Assembly (NCBI GenBank): GCA_963732375.1
Contig: CAVSZE010000002.1
Coordinates: 124,001 to 188,000 of the forward strand
Length of the DNA: 64,000 nucleotides
Reading direction: 5' to 3'
Source of the DNA: RPQJ01 sp963732375
Lineage (GTDB): Bacteria > Pseudomonadota > Gammaproteobacteria > Steroidobacterales > Steroidobacteraceae
Position numbers and translations under genes: made by a program. Under the pieces are notes generated by a model. It had not been told where the DNA came from. It saw nothing but the letters and a program-made list of their open reading frames with translations, and searched no databases. Shown here one piece after another: positions 35,553 to 45,710 of the stretch (position 1 is its first letter; every line of letters starts with the position of its first letter).

Positions 35553-36515
35553 TCAGGATGATTCGTCCAGCGTGACCTGCACCGGCACGCCCGCCGGCAG
35601 GTCCGCTGCGCGCGGATCGGCAACGGTAATCTCGGCCAGGTAACTGAGCCGCGTCCGGTCCCTCTGGGTCATTGAGTAGTAGGGCGTAAAGCTTGCCTGC
35701 GCCGACACGAAGCGCACCCTTCCCTCGAGCGGTGCCTCGACGCCGTCCACTCGCAGGCTCACTTTCGCGCCGGGCCGGTATGCGGCCCGCAGTGGTTCCG
35801 GCACGTAGACGCGCGCATAGGGCACTCCGTCGGCCAGCAGCACCGCAACCACGCCTCCTGCGGGCGGACGCTCGCCAAGCTTGTACGGAAGCGCCTCGAC
35901 CAGCGCGGCGCGCGGTGCGAGCAGCGAATAGCGCGACGCCGAGGTTTGCAGTTCCGCCAGCGCGGCTCGGCTGCGCGCCACCACTGCCTCGGCCTGCTGC
36001 ACCTGCTCGGTACGCGTGCCCTCGAGCAGCAACTGGAGCCGCGCCCGGGCCTGGTCGCGGGACGAGCGCGCCGTGTCGCGTCTCGCCCGTGCCTGGTCGA
36101 GACTCGAATCGCTGAGCAACCTGCTCTCGACCAGCGAACGGACGCGATCGTACTCACGCGTCTCCGTCTCGAGGCTGCTCTCGGCGCCCGCCAGTGCGGC
36201 GCGCGCTTCGTCGATCTCGCGCTGCCTCGCGCCATCGCGCAGTTCGGCCAGCCGACGCTCGGATTCGTCGAGCGTCGCCCGCGCCTGGTCGAGGCGGGGC
36301 TGCATGGTGCCGGCCTCCTGGCGCAGCAACACGGTTCCGGCCGCGACGCTCTGGCCTTCCTGCACGGGGATTTCGACGATGCGCTCGTTGGACTCCGCGA
36401 CGATTTCGAGCCTGTCACGCTCGAGCGTACCGTGCACTTCCTGCGGCGCATCGCCGCTGGAACAGCCGGTCGCGAGCGCGGCCAGCAGAGCTGTGCATGC
36501 GATGAGCCTGATCAT
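35553..36515 (-). CDS. HlyD-family membrane fusion lipoprotein
   Basis: The 320-residue protein has a signal ending in a lipobox (ALATGC) and a lipoyl-like N-domain (RIVEIPVQEGQSVAAGTVLLRQE). It then has a long coiled coil (about residues 60-180, many heptads of RDGARQREIDEARAALAG type) and a C-terminal barrel (PAGVPVQVTLDESS). The pattern is the YbhG/EmrA-like adaptor. It should bridge the ABC permease to the periplasm or outer membrane. ATG at 36515 overlaps the TGA of the TetR gene (ATGA), showing translational coupling. Confidence 0.85.
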   Translation of the reverse strand: MIRLIACTALLAALATGCSSGDAPQEVHGTLERDRLEIVAESNERIVEIPVQEGQSVAAGTVLLRQEAGTMQPRLDQARATLDESERRLAELRDGARQREIDEARAALAGAESSLETETREYDRVRSLVESRLLSDSSLDQARARRDTARSSRDQARARLQLLLEGTRTEQVQQAEAVVARSRAALAELQTSASRYSLLAPRAALVEALPYKLGERPPAGGVVAVLLADGVPYARVYVPEPLRAAYRPGAKVSLRVDGVEAPLEGRVRFVSAQASFTPYYSMTQRDRTRLSYLAEITVADPRAADLPAGVPVQVTLDESS

Positions 36516-37222
36516 GCCGACCCCCCTGGGGCACCAATGCCCCACATCAAGACTCGCGTCGTGTGCGCCGCGAGGCGCTCGATCGACTCGTGCTCGACCG
36601 ACAGGCCGAGCACACGGCCGGCCACCGGCAGTGCCAGGAACGGGAACACGGTCAGGCTGATCGCCGAGAGCGCGGCGAGGCGCGGCTCGACTTCGGGCCG
36701 AACTGTGCCAGCCGCCTGCTCGCGCTGGACAGCGGCCACCAGCAGCGGCGCAAGCCGACCCGCGAACTGTTCGATGAACTGCTCGCGGAACGGCCCGCCT
36801 TCGGTGAGCACTTCCTGGACAATCAGCGCGGGCACCCAGGGATTCTCGGCGAGCATGCGGCTGTAAAGACCGATCACGTCCACCAGGCGGACCTCGGACG
36901 CGTGCGTCGTTTCGTCAACGCCCTGCAGGGCCTCGACGACGGGCGCGATCGCGGCCTGCAGCATGGCGCGATACAGGCCGAGCTTGTCGCCGAAATGGTA
37001 GTGGATCGTGGCGGGCGAACTGCCGGCGGCGGCCGCGATCTGCCGGATCGTCACCGAGGCGAATCCCCGGCTCAGGAACAGCCCGCGGGCCGTCGCGAGC
37101 AGCGCATCGCGCACTGCCGCATCGCCGCCGGGCGGTCGTCCGCGTGGACGTCCGGGCCGCCGGCCCTGTCGTCGCGACGGGAGACGGTCCGCACGCTGGC
37201 TCGTGGTCCGGGAGGCGCTCAT
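36512..37222 (-). CDS. TetR-family regulator of the ABC efflux operon
   Basis: The 236-residue protein has an Arg-rich N-tail and a TetR helix-turn-helix (VTIRQIAAAAGSSPATIHYHFGDKLGLYRAML), then a ligand-binding domain. The C-terminal domain resembles the CecR/YbiH type, which regulates the ybhGFSR efflux genes of E. coli. Its stop overlaps the adaptor start. A promoter-like pair (37229-37257) covers the start region and carries an inverted repeat ATTAA-N8-TTAAT, likely its operator. The ATG lies only six bases after the -10 element, so the message may be leaderless. Confidence 0.85.
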   Translation of the reverse strand: MSASRTTSQRADRLPSRRQGRRPGRPRGRPPGGDAAVRDALLATARGLFLSRGFASVTIRQIAAAAGSSPATIHYHFGDKLGLYRAMLQAAIAPVVEALQGVDETTHASEVRLVDVIGLYSRMLAENPWVPALIVQEVLTEGGPFREQFIEQFAGRLAPLLVAAVQREQAAGTVRPEVEPRLAALSAISLTVFPFLALPVAGRVLGLSVEHESIERLAAHTTRVLMWGIGAPGGSA

Positions 37223-37228
37223 CGCGCC

Positions 37229-37257
37229 ATATTAATCGATTGTTTAATTTACACCAA
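37229..37257 (-). promoter_or_regulatory. Promoter and operator of the tetR-efflux operon
   Basis: Reading the minus strand, a TTGGTG -35 (37252-37257) is followed by a 17-base spacer and a TAATAT -10 (37229-37234). The spacer and its edges contain ATTAA-N8-TTAAT (37231-37248), an imperfectly extended inverted repeat that fits a TetR-dimer site. The -10 ends six bases before the ATG (37222), so transcription would start at or next to the initiator codon. Confidence 0.6.
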
Positions 37258-37274
37258 GCGCGTGGCGGCAGGTA

Positions 37275-39362
37275 TCAGCTGGCGAGCAGGTCGGCCACGG
37301 CAATGGCCCCGATTTCCTGCATCGGCCGGGGCATGCCGACCTCGAACCCCTGCGCGTAGTCGATTCCGATCTCGCGCAGTTTCTCTAGCACCGCCGGCGT
37401 TTCGACGGACTCGGCGACGATCTTCTTGCCCATGACATGCCCGATTTCCTTGATCGAACGGACCATCGCGTAATCGACCTTGTCCTGGGAAATACTGCCG
37501 ACGAACATGCCGTCGATCTTGATGTATTCCACCGCAAGCGCCTTCAGGTACGCGAACGACGACACGCCGCTGCCGAAGTCATCGAGGCTTGTCGCGCATC
37601 CGATGCGCCGCAGGTCGTTGATCAGCTGGTTGGCGCGGGACAGGTTCGCGATTGCGACGCTTTCCGAAAGCTCGAATCCGAGCCTGTGCGGGTCCACGCC
37701 CGCGCTCGCGGCAGCCTGCCGGACGTAGGCCGCGGTTTCCGGGTCGATCACGGAATCCCTGGACAGGTTGATGAACAAGCGGGATACCTTGGCAAGCCCC
37801 TGGGGATTCTCCTTCATCCAGTCCAGCGCGGCGCCGATGACCCAGCGGTCGTAACGCACGGCAAGGTTGTAGCGTTCGACTGAGGGCAGGAAGGCGCCCG
37901 GTGGAACGGACCTGCCGTTTTCATCCCGCATTCGCACCAGCAATTCGTAGTGCGGCATCTCCGATACGCCCGCGCCCAGCGGGACGATCGGCTGGGCTTC
38001 GAGGAACAACCTGTTCTCGGTGAGTGCGCGCTTGGCGCGCACCACCCACTCCATCTCCCCGTGACGACGCTCGTCGAGCGCCTCGTCCTCCTTGTACACG
38101 CGGACACGATTGCGCCCCGCATCCTTTGCGGCGTAACAGGCGGTATCCGCCGCGTTCATCACCTGCGCGATACGACGCATGTGCGGGTTGACGATCACGA
38201 CGCCGATGCTGATGCCGAGCGTGTATGCCTTGGAGCCCCAGATGAACTGGTATTCGTCCACCGCCTTCAGCAGGTTGCCGGCCACCTGCTCGGCATCCCC
38301 CGGGTCGCAGTTGTGCAACAGCACCCCGAACTCGTCGCCGCCCAGCCGCGCAACCACGTCCGCGGAGCGCACGTTCTGCTCGAGCACCCGACCTAGCTGC
38401 CGCAACAGTTCGTCGCCGGCCACGTGCCCGCACGAGTCGTTGATGGCCTTGAAACGGTCGAGGTCCATGAAACAGACCGCATGGGTCTTCCCGGTGGCCT
38501 GCACGAGCTCGAGCGCCCGCTGCAGGCACAGCTCGAACTCGCGCCGGTTGGCGAGACCGGTGAGCGGGTCGTGGCTCGCGTCGTAGGAAAGCTGCTGCGA
38601 TAATTCGTGCGACTCGGTGATATCGGTAAGCGTGCCCTCGTAGAAGAGCGCGCCGCCATCGCCGTCGCGAACCACGCGAGAGTTCTCGAGCACCACGATC
38701 TTGCTGCCGTCGCGCCGCTTCAGCACCAGCTCGGCATTCCTCACCTCGCCGGCCTTCGCCATGTCCTGCACCCATTTTTCGCGGTGCCCGGGGTCCATGT
38801 AGATATCCGACGCGACGTCGATGGCCAGCAACTCGTCTTCCGAGTCGTAGCCCAGCATTCGCACCAGCGCCGGGTTCGCCGCCATGAACTTGCCGTCGGG
38901 CGTGGTCTGGAAAACGCCGGCCGTGACGTTCTGGAACAGTTCGCGGTAGCGCTGCTCCGAGGCCTTCAGCGCCTTCAGCGTATGCGTGCGCTCCGTCGCG
39001 TAGCGCAGCGCCTTGTCCAGCATCTGCGACGTCAATTCGTCGACCACGAAGAAATCCAGGGCCCCACGCTCGACGGCCTCCCGGCCGATGTCCTCGTTCG
39101 TCACATCGACCGCGATCACGATCGGTACGTGGGGAGCCTTCGGCTGGATGCGCAGGAAGGTCGTGAGCCCGATGCTGTCCGGCAACGCGACGTCGAGGAT
39201 TATCGCGTCGACGCGACCGTGCTTCACCCGTAACAAGCCGTCGGCGAGGCTCTCGGCGACCTCGAGCTGGAATGGCTGGCCACGAATGCCGGCAAGCAAC
39301 TCGGCGAACCGGGCGTGGTCCTCCTTGCGGGCACTGATCAGCAGGACGGTGGCGGATTGCAT
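37275..39362 (-). CDS. Receiver-PAS-GGDEF-EAL signalling protein
   Basis: The 695 residues contain an N-terminal receiver-like domain (phospho-accepting Asp57 in AIILDVALPDS, but the switch Thr and Lys are lost). A PAS domain (about 138-255) follows, then GGDEF with intact RLGGDEF, and EAL. The EAL signature is EAQ (FLEAQPIVPL), and catalytic residues in FELSES, SLDDFGSG, YIKIDG and VAESVET are largely present. It may make c-di-GMP, break it down, or respond to a ligand at PAS. ATG at 39362. Its receiver may be a degenerate, non-switching one. It runs in the same direction as the TetR-efflux genes but is separate from them. Confidence 0.88.
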   Translation of the reverse strand: MQSATVLLISARKEDHARFAELLAGIRGQPFQLEVAESLADGLLRVKHGRVDAIILDVALPDSIGLTTFLRIQPKAPHVPIVIAVDVTNEDIGREAVERGALDFFVVDELTSQMLDKALRYATERTHTLKALKASEQRYRELFQNVTAGVFQTTPDGKFMAANPALVRMLGYDSEDELLAIDVASDIYMDPGHREKWVQDMAKAGEVRNAELVLKRRDGSKIVVLENSRVVRDGDGGALFYEGTLTDITESHELSQQLSYDASHDPLTGLANRREFELCLQRALELVQATGKTHAVCFMDLDRFKAINDSCGHVAGDELLRQLGRVLEQNVRSADVVARLGGDEFGVLLHNCDPGDAEQVAGNLLKAVDEYQFIWGSKAYTLGISIGVVIVNPHMRRIAQVMNAADTACYAAKDAGRNRVRVYKEDEALDERRHGEMEWVVRAKRALTENRLFLEAQPIVPLGAGVSEMPHYELLVRMRDENGRSVPPGAFLPSVERYNLAVRYDRWVIGAALDWMKENPQGLAKVSRLFINLSRDSVIDPETAAYVRQAAASAGVDPHRLGFELSESVAIANLSRANQLINDLRRIGCATSLDDFGSGVSSFAYLKALAVEYIKIDGMFVGSISQDKVDYAMVRSIKEIGHVMGKKIVAESVETPAVLEKLREIGIDYAQGFEVGMPRPMQEIGAIAVADLLAS

Positions 39363-39462
39363 CGGTCCCGAGTATACGGCCGGAAACCCGGGCCAGAATG
39401 TGAGGTCGGGACAGTCCCCGCGCGGACGGGCGTGACGCGGTTCACAGCGCGCATCGGCCGCC

Positions 39463-39480
39463 GGGCGGCACTTGCCGCCC
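39463..39480. repeat. GC hairpin next to a poly-C tract
   Basis: GGGCGGCA and TGCCGCCC form an 8-bp inverted repeat around CT, immediately followed by a run of nine C (39478-39486). It lies downstream of the universal stress gene on the minus strand. It could stop transcription there, but no T-run follows on that strand. The rest of the 162-base gap shows nothing. Confidence 0.3.
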
Positions 39481-39524
39481 CCCCCCGCGCCGAGCCGCCG
39501 TCAGGCCCTCCGCCGGATTGCCAC

Positions 39525-40460
39525 CTAGTGCCCAGCCTGCTTCACGACCAGCACGTCGCAGGGCAGCCGGTCGAGGACGCGTTCCGCCGTGCTGCCGACG
39601 AACAGTTCCTGCAACCGGCTGCGGGACACGGCACCCATGACCAGCACGTCGGCCGGAAGGCTGCGCGCGACGATCTGCATCACGTCGGCCGCCGAGCCCT
39701 GCTCGAGGTGGATGCGGCCGTCCGGCACCGAGTGCCTGGCCACGACGTCCGCGAGGACTGCACCGATGCGCTCGCGTTCCTTCACGACGACCTCGCCCGC
39801 ACCTGCCTCGGGGAAGGCCAGGGCGCCGGCTCCCGCCCCGGTCACCGCCGCGAGCAGCACGGTGGACAGGAACGCGTGCACGACGTGCAGTTCTCCTTCC
39901 AGCGACCTCGCCAGCAGGTCCGCCGCATCGAGGATCGCGTGATCCAGCGCCGCCGGCTGGTCCCCGACGTGCTCCGGATCGAGCGCCGCGAGGATGCGTG
40001 GTTGCGCCGACCAGTCATGGGGCTTCGCGAGCAGCAGCGGCGCCGGGCAGCTGCGTATCAGGCTCCAGTCGGTATTGGTGAGCAGTGCCCTGCGGATCAT
40101 CGAATGATGGTGCGTGTCCTTCACGACCAGGTCGGGCGACGACTCCTGCACGCGCCGCAGGACGCCGAGGTACAGGGGATTGTCCCAGTGCACGTGCGTT
40201 TCGACCTTGACGCCCTCGGCCCGAATCTCGTCGGCCAGCGCCTCGAGCAACTCCATCCTCTCCTTTACGAATTCGACCCGGAGTTCCTTCAGCGTCGCCG
40301 TGTCGAACAGCGGCTTGCCGCTCAACGACGGATCGAAGTCGCAGATGAAGAGTTCGAGCGTCCCGCCCGATCGCTGCGCGAGCAGCCGCGCCTTGTCGAG
40401 CGCCGGCTGTGCGTCGGATGTCGGGTCGACGATAGCCAGGATCCTGTCGAGGCGCACCAT
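39525..40460 (-). CDS. Tandem universal stress protein (UspE-like)
   Basis: The 311-residue product contains two Usp domains (about 1-145 and 155-305). The second retains an ATP-binding-like motif at the C-terminus (MGAVSRSRLQELFVGSTAERVL), though the middle Gly of the G-x2-G-x9-G-S/T pattern is replaced by Ser. It resembles UspE. ATG at 40460 has GGAGGAG upstream. It is divergent from ccoN over 209 bases; in several bacteria Usp genes sit beside microaerobic genes, so a link to low oxygen is plausible inference. The shared region shows no convincing Fnr/FixK box. Confidence 0.85.
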   Translation of the reverse strand: MVRLDRILAIVDPTSDAQPALDKARLLAQRSGGTLELFICDFDPSLSGKPLFDTATLKELRVEFVKERMELLEALADEIRAEGVKVETHVHWDNPLYLGVLRRVQESSPDLVVKDTHHHSMIRRALLTNTDWSLIRSCPAPLLLAKPHDWSAQPRILAALDPEHVGDQPAALDHAILDAADLLARSLEGELHVVHAFLSTVLLAAVTGAGAGALAFPEAGAGEVVVKERERIGAVLADVVARHSVPDGRIHLEQGSAADVMQIVARSLPADVLVMGAVSRSRLQELFVGSTAERVLDRLPCDVLVVKQAGH

Positions 40461-40669
40461 GATCAAGCTCCTCCGTCCGGCGCCCATTGCGCCCATTCGC
40501 AATGTGCGGCCGCGCCTAGCAGGCCGCAATCAGGGTTTGAAGCTGCGGTATATGCGTATGCCACGGGTAACCGGAGACTTGTGACCCACGGGCATGTCTC
40601 CGTAACATGTCGGCCGGTCCGCGCGCTCGGCTGGCGCGAGGCACAGGACTCCTTTCACTCGAGGCGCGC

Positions 40670-42088
40670 ATGAACACCGGCTCCTATTACAACGACAAGG
40701 TCGTCCGGCAGTTCGCGATAATGACCGTGGTCTGGGGAATCGTCGGCATGCTGGTCGGCGTCCTGATCGCGGCGCAACTGCTGTGGCCCGACCTGCTCCC
40801 CCCCGTCCCCTGGCTGACCTACAGCCGGCTGCGTCCACTGCACACCAACGCGGTGATTTTCGCGTTCGGGGGTAGCGCGCTGTTCGCCTCCTCCTATTAC
40901 ATCGTGCAGCGCACCTGCCACGTGCGCCTGTTCGCCGACAAGCTGGCCGCGTTCACGTTCTGGGGCTGGCAGGTAGTGATCCTCTGCGCCGCCATCACGC
41001 TGCCGCTCGGCATCACCCAGGGCAAGGAGTACGCGGAACTCGAGTGGCCGATCGACCTGCTGATCACGGTCGTGTGGGTCGCATACGCAGTGGTGTTCTT
41101 CGGCACCATCGCGCTGCGCAAGGTCAAGCACATCTACGTGGCGAACTGGTTCTTCGCCGCCTACATCATCACCATCGCCGTGCTTCACATCACCAACAAC
41201 CTGGCCATCCCGGTCACGATGACCAAGTCCTACGGCATCTACTCGGGCGTGGTCGATGCGATGGTGCAGTGGTGGTACGGGCACAACGCGGTGGGATTCT
41301 TCCTGACCGCCGCCTTCCTCGGCATGATGTACTACTTCATACCGAAGCAGGCCGGGCGTCCCGTCTACTCGTACCGTCTGTCAGTGGTGCATTTCTGGGC
41401 GCTGATCGCCATCTACATGTGGGCAGGCCCGCACCACCTGCACTATACGACGCTGCCGGACTGGGCGCAGTCGCTCGGCATGGTGTTCTCGCTGATCCTG
41501 CTCGCGCCGTCGTGGGGCGGCATGATCAACGGCATCATGACGCTGTCCGGCGCCTGGCATAAGCTGCGCACCGACCCGATCCTGAAGTTTATGATCGTGT
41601 CGCTGTCGTTCTACGGCATGTCCACGTTCGAAGGGCCGATGATGTCGATCAAGACCGTCAACGCCCTGTCGCACTACACCGACTGGACCATCGGCCACGT
41701 GCACTCCGGCGCGCTCGGCTGGGTCGCGATGATCTCGATCGGCTCGATGTACGCGCTGATCCCGAAGCTGTTCGGGCGCGAGCAGATGTACAGCACCAAG
41801 GCGATCGACGTTCACTTCTGGATCACGACCATCGGCGTGGTGCTGTACATCACCTCGATGTGGATCGCCGGCGTGATGCAGGGCCTGATGTGGCGCGCCA
41901 CCAATGCCGACGGCACGCTCACCTACGCGTTCATCGAGTCCATCAAGTCGACGTACCCGTACTACGCGGTCCGGCTCGCCGGCGGCACGCTGGTGCTCTC
42001 GGGCATGTTCATCATGGCCTGGAATGTCTGGAAGACCGTCGCCGCCCGCACCAGCACCGCGGATGCACCGGTCGTGCAGCCGGCCTGA
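40670..42088 (+). CDS. ccoN: cbb3-type cytochrome c oxidase subunit I
   Basis: The 472-residue heme-copper oxidase subunit has about twelve hydrophobic helices. Invariant ligands appear in RLRPLHTNAVIFAFGG (low-spin haem His), WWYGHNAVGF and AGPHHLHY (CuB His ligands), and WTIGHVHSGALGW (haem His). It houses the haem b/haem b3-CuB site that reduces O2 to water with high affinity. ATG at 40670 has GAGG upstream. It heads ccoNOQP, transcribed from the region shared with the Usp gene. Confidence 0.95.
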   Translation: MNTGSYYNDKVVRQFAIMTVVWGIVGMLVGVLIAAQLLWPDLLPPVPWLTYSRLRPLHTNAVIFAFGGSALFASSYYIVQRTCHVRLFADKLAAFTFWGWQVVILCAAITLPLGITQGKEYAELEWPIDLLITVVWVAYAVVFFGTIALRKVKHIYVANWFFAAYIITIAVLHITNNLAIPVTMTKSYGIYSGVVDAMVQWWYGHNAVGFFLTAAFLGMMYYFIPKQAGRPVYSYRLSVVHFWALIAIYMWAGPHHLHYTTLPDWAQSLGMVFSLILLAPSWGGMINGIMTLSGAWHKLRTDPILKFMIVSLSFYGMSTFEGPMMSIKTVNALSHYTDWTIGHVHSGALGWVAMISIGSMYALIPKLFGREQMYSTKAIDVHFWITTIGVVLYITSMWIAGVMQGLMWRATNADGTLTYAFIESIKSTYPYYAVRLAGGTLVLSGMFIMAWNVWKTVAARTSTADAPVVQPA

Positions 42089-42098
42089 GGAAGCACGC

Positions 42099-42707
42099 AT
42101 GAACCACGAATCAATCGAAAAGAAAATCGGCCTGATGGGCGTGCTGATCGCGATCGCGATCAGCTTCGGCGGGCTGGTGGAAATCGTGCCGCTCTACTTC
42201 CAGGGCGTCAGCAACCAGCCGGCGCCGGGCATCAAGCCCTACGAGGCGCTCAGGCTCGCGGGCCGGGACGTCTACGTTCGCGAGGGCTGCTACAACTGCC
42301 ACTCGCAGATGATCCGGCCGTTCCGGTCCGAGACCGAGCGCTACGGGCCCTACTCGCTCGCGGGCGAGTCCGTGTACGACCATCCGTTCCAGTTCGGCTC
42401 GAAGCGCACGGGGCCCGACCTCGCCCGCGTCGGCGCCCGCTACTCGGACGACTGGCATCGCGTGCACCTGCGGAACCCGCGCGACGTCGTGCCGGAGTCG
42501 AACATGCCGCGCTACCCGTGGCTCGAGAAGGCGACGGTGGACGGTGACCTGGTCGCGAAGAAGATGCGCGTTCTGCGCATGGAAGGCGTGCCCTACACCG
42601 ACGAAGACATCGCCGGAGCACCGGCTGCGGTGGCAGGCAAGACCGAGCTCGATGCGCTGATCGCCTACCTGCAGGGCCTCGGCATCGACCTAAGGTCGGG
42701 TGGCTGA
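42099..42707 (+). CDS. ccoO: cbb3-type cytochrome c oxidase subunit II
   Basis: The 202-residue membrane-anchored monohaem cytochrome c has one N-terminal TM (IGLMGVLIAIAISFGGLVEIVPL) and the haem motif CYNCH (GCYNCHSQMIRPF). The axial Met lies in the NMPRYPWL segment. It passes electrons to CcoN. ATG at 42099 follows ccoN by ten bases, and ccoQ starts three bases after its stop. It is part of the ccoNOQP operon. Confidence 0.95.
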   Translation: MNHESIEKKIGLMGVLIAIAISFGGLVEIVPLYFQGVSNQPAPGIKPYEALRLAGRDVYVREGCYNCHSQMIRPFRSETERYGPYSLAGESVYDHPFQFGSKRTGPDLARVGARYSDDWHRVHLRNPRDVVPESNMPRYPWLEKATVDGDLVAKKMRVLRMEGVPYTDEDIAGAPAAVAGKTELDALIAYLQGLGIDLRSGG

Positions 42708-42710
42708 GTC

Positions 42711-42881
42711 ATGGGCATCGGCACCATTCGCGGCCTGATGACGCTGGCAATGATGCTGGCGTTCGTCGCGATCGTATTCTGGGCATACAGCAAGCGCCGC
42801 AAGGCGGAGTTCAAGGAGATGGCCGAATTGCCGTTCCACGAATATCCGCCTGGTAAGGAACAAGGGAGCAAGACCCCATGA
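42711..42881 (+). CDS. ccoQ: cbb3-type oxidase subunit IV (CcoQ)
   Basis: This is a 56-residue single-TM protein (MTLAMMLAFVAIVFWAYSKRRK) with a charged C-tail, too short for routine gene detection. Position and shape are those of CcoQ, which stabilises the oxidase. Its TGA overlaps the ccoP ATG (ATGA, 42878-42881). Confidence 0.88.
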   Translation: MGIGTIRGLMTLAMMLAFVAIVFWAYSKRRKAEFKEMAELPFHEYPPGKEQGSKTP

Positions 42882-43780
42882 CTAGCGGTTGGAGCGTGTT
42901 CATCGTCCTCGTGACGCTATTCAACATCTTCGGCTGCCTGTGGCTGCTGAGGTGGACTTCCAAGCCCAAGGCTGCTGGCGAGAAGATCGGCGGCGGCGCC
43001 GACACCGGGCACGTGTGGGACAAGGACCTGCGCGAGTACAACAACCCGCTGCCCCGCTGGTGGCTGTGGCTGTTCTATCTCACGGTGGCCTTCGGCCTGG
43101 TCTACCTGGTGCTGTACCCGGGACTTGGCACGTTCAAGGGTATCAAGGGCTGGACCCAGCACGGCCAGTACGAGCAGGAGAGAGCCGCAGCGGAGGCCAA
43201 GGCAGCCGCCTACCTGGCGCCGTTCGCGACCATGACCATTCCCCAGCTCGCAGCCGATCCGAAGGCGATGTCCACGGCGCGGAACCTCTTCCAGGTGAAC
43301 TGCGCCCAGTGCCACGGCTCGGATGGCGGAGGCGCGAAGGGCTTCCCTAACCTGACCGATGCCAACTGGCAGTGGGGCGGCGATCCAGACACGGTCGTCC
43401 AGACGATCACGGGCGGGCGCATGGCAGTGATGCCACCCTGGGGCCCGGTACTCGGCGCACAGGGCGTTGACCAGGTCGTGGCCTACGTGGAGAAGCTGAG
43501 CGGCCAACAGGCCGATGCGACGCTGGCGGCAGCTGGCCAGACGCTGTTCGAGACCAACTGCGCGGCCTGCCATGGCGTCGACGGCAAGGGCAACCCGATC
43601 CTCGGCGCACCCAATCTCACCGACGAAATCTGGCTCTACGGCGGTGACGCGGCGACGCTGCACCAGACTGTCGAGAACGGTCGCAACGGCCAGATGCTTG
43701 CGTTTGGCGAGCGCCTCGGCCCGGAGCGCGTGCGGTTGCTGGCGGCGTATGCCATCCAGCTCGCCGGTACCAGCAATTGA
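42878..43780 (+). CDS. ccoP: cbb3-type cytochrome c oxidase subunit III
   Basis: The 300-residue dihaem cytochrome c has two N-terminal TM segments (VFIVLVTLFNIFGCLWLL and WWLWLFYLTVAFGLVYLVLY) and two CxxCH motifs (NCAQCHGSDGGG and NCAACHGVDGKG). Met ligands lie in MPPWG and in the second domain. It accepts electrons from soluble cytochromes and passes them to CcoO/CcoN. ATG at 42878 overlaps the ccoQ stop. Confidence 0.95.
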   Translation: MTSGWSVFIVLVTLFNIFGCLWLLRWTSKPKAAGEKIGGGADTGHVWDKDLREYNNPLPRWWLWLFYLTVAFGLVYLVLYPGLGTFKGIKGWTQHGQYEQERAAAEAKAAAYLAPFATMTIPQLAADPKAMSTARNLFQVNCAQCHGSDGGGAKGFPNLTDANWQWGGDPDTVVQTITGGRMAVMPPWGPVLGAQGVDQVVAYVEKLSGQQADATLAAAGQTLFETNCAACHGVDGKGNPILGAPNLTDEIWLYGGDAATLHQTVENGRNGQMLAFGERLGPERVRLLAAYAIQLAGTSN

Positions 43781-43787
43781 GCTGATC

Positions 43788-44113
43788 ATGTTCGGGTCTC
43801 ATCGATCGGAATACTCGGGCAAGCTGCGATGGCCACGCCTCGGGCAGGACGTGGCCATCGTTCTCTGGCCCTCGTTCATCACGGCCAGCGTCGCCACGAT
43901 GATCTGCTTCGCGTTCCTGGACCCGCTGCTGATCGGCAACGACGACTACCCGCCACCCGGCTTCGCCACGCGCATGACCGGATACGCCGTCGGCTTCTTC
44001 TTTTTCTGGCTGGTGTCCACGCTGTCGAGCCTGCTCAGCCTGTATCTCGTCCGGACCGCGCACCCCGAACCACCTGACCAGGACCAGGCTGACGGCGGGA
44101 CCCGGAGCGACGG

Positions 44114-44117
<4 letters not shown>
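43788..44117 (+). CDS. Small cbb3-cluster membrane protein
   Basis: The 109-residue product has two hydrophobic segments (VAIVLWPSFITASVATMICFAFL, about 23-45, and MTGYAVGFFFFWLVSTLSSLLSLYLV, about 62-87) and a polar, Asp-rich C-tail. I do not recognise a family and see no metal motif. It lies between ccoP and ccoG: the start is seven bases after the ccoP stop, and its stop overlaps the ccoG ATG (ATGA). The tight placement suggests a role in oxidase assembly or stability. That is inference. Confidence 0.7.
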
Positions 44118-45496
<1,379 letters not shown>

Positions 45497-45509
45497 TATC
45501 CTGCCTACC

Positions 45510-45710
45510 ATGAGCGATCTCACGCCCCGTCCCTGGTACCGACAGCTCTGGCCCTGGCTGCTGATGCTGCCGCCCGCGCTCTCCGTGGTCGGCGGGGCCG
45601 TGACCTATTACCTCGCGGTGACTCGACCCGAGGTGCTGGTGAGCCAGGACTGCGTGCAGGACGGCGTGACCATGAAATGCGGTGAGACCGACTCCGACCG
45701 GGCGCCATGA
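45510..45710 (+). CDS. Short FixH-like membrane protein
   Basis: The 66-residue product has one TM (PWLLMLPPALSVVGGAVTYYLAV), with the start MSDLTPRPWYRQLWPW matching FixH/CcoH N-termini. FixH proteins are about 150-170 residues; here the soluble part is only about 30 residues. It could be a shortened functional form or a truncated one. Its stop overlaps the ccoI start (45707), and the position between ccoG and ccoI is the FixH slot of the standard ccoGHIS order. No frameshifted remainder was seen. Confidence 0.65.
   Translation: MSDLTPRPWYRQLWPWLLMLPPALSVVGGAVTYYLAVTRPEVLVSQDCVQDGVTMKCGETDSDRAP

Noticed and set aside
39478..39486. Run of nine C as a phase-variable tract
   Set aside because: Intergenic position with no reading frame crossing it; could also be a sequencing artefact.
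40440..40669. FNR/FixK box (TTGAT-N4-ATCAA) upstream of ccoN
   Set aside because: Only a half site (ATCAA) beside the Usp start codon; no complete palindrome was found.
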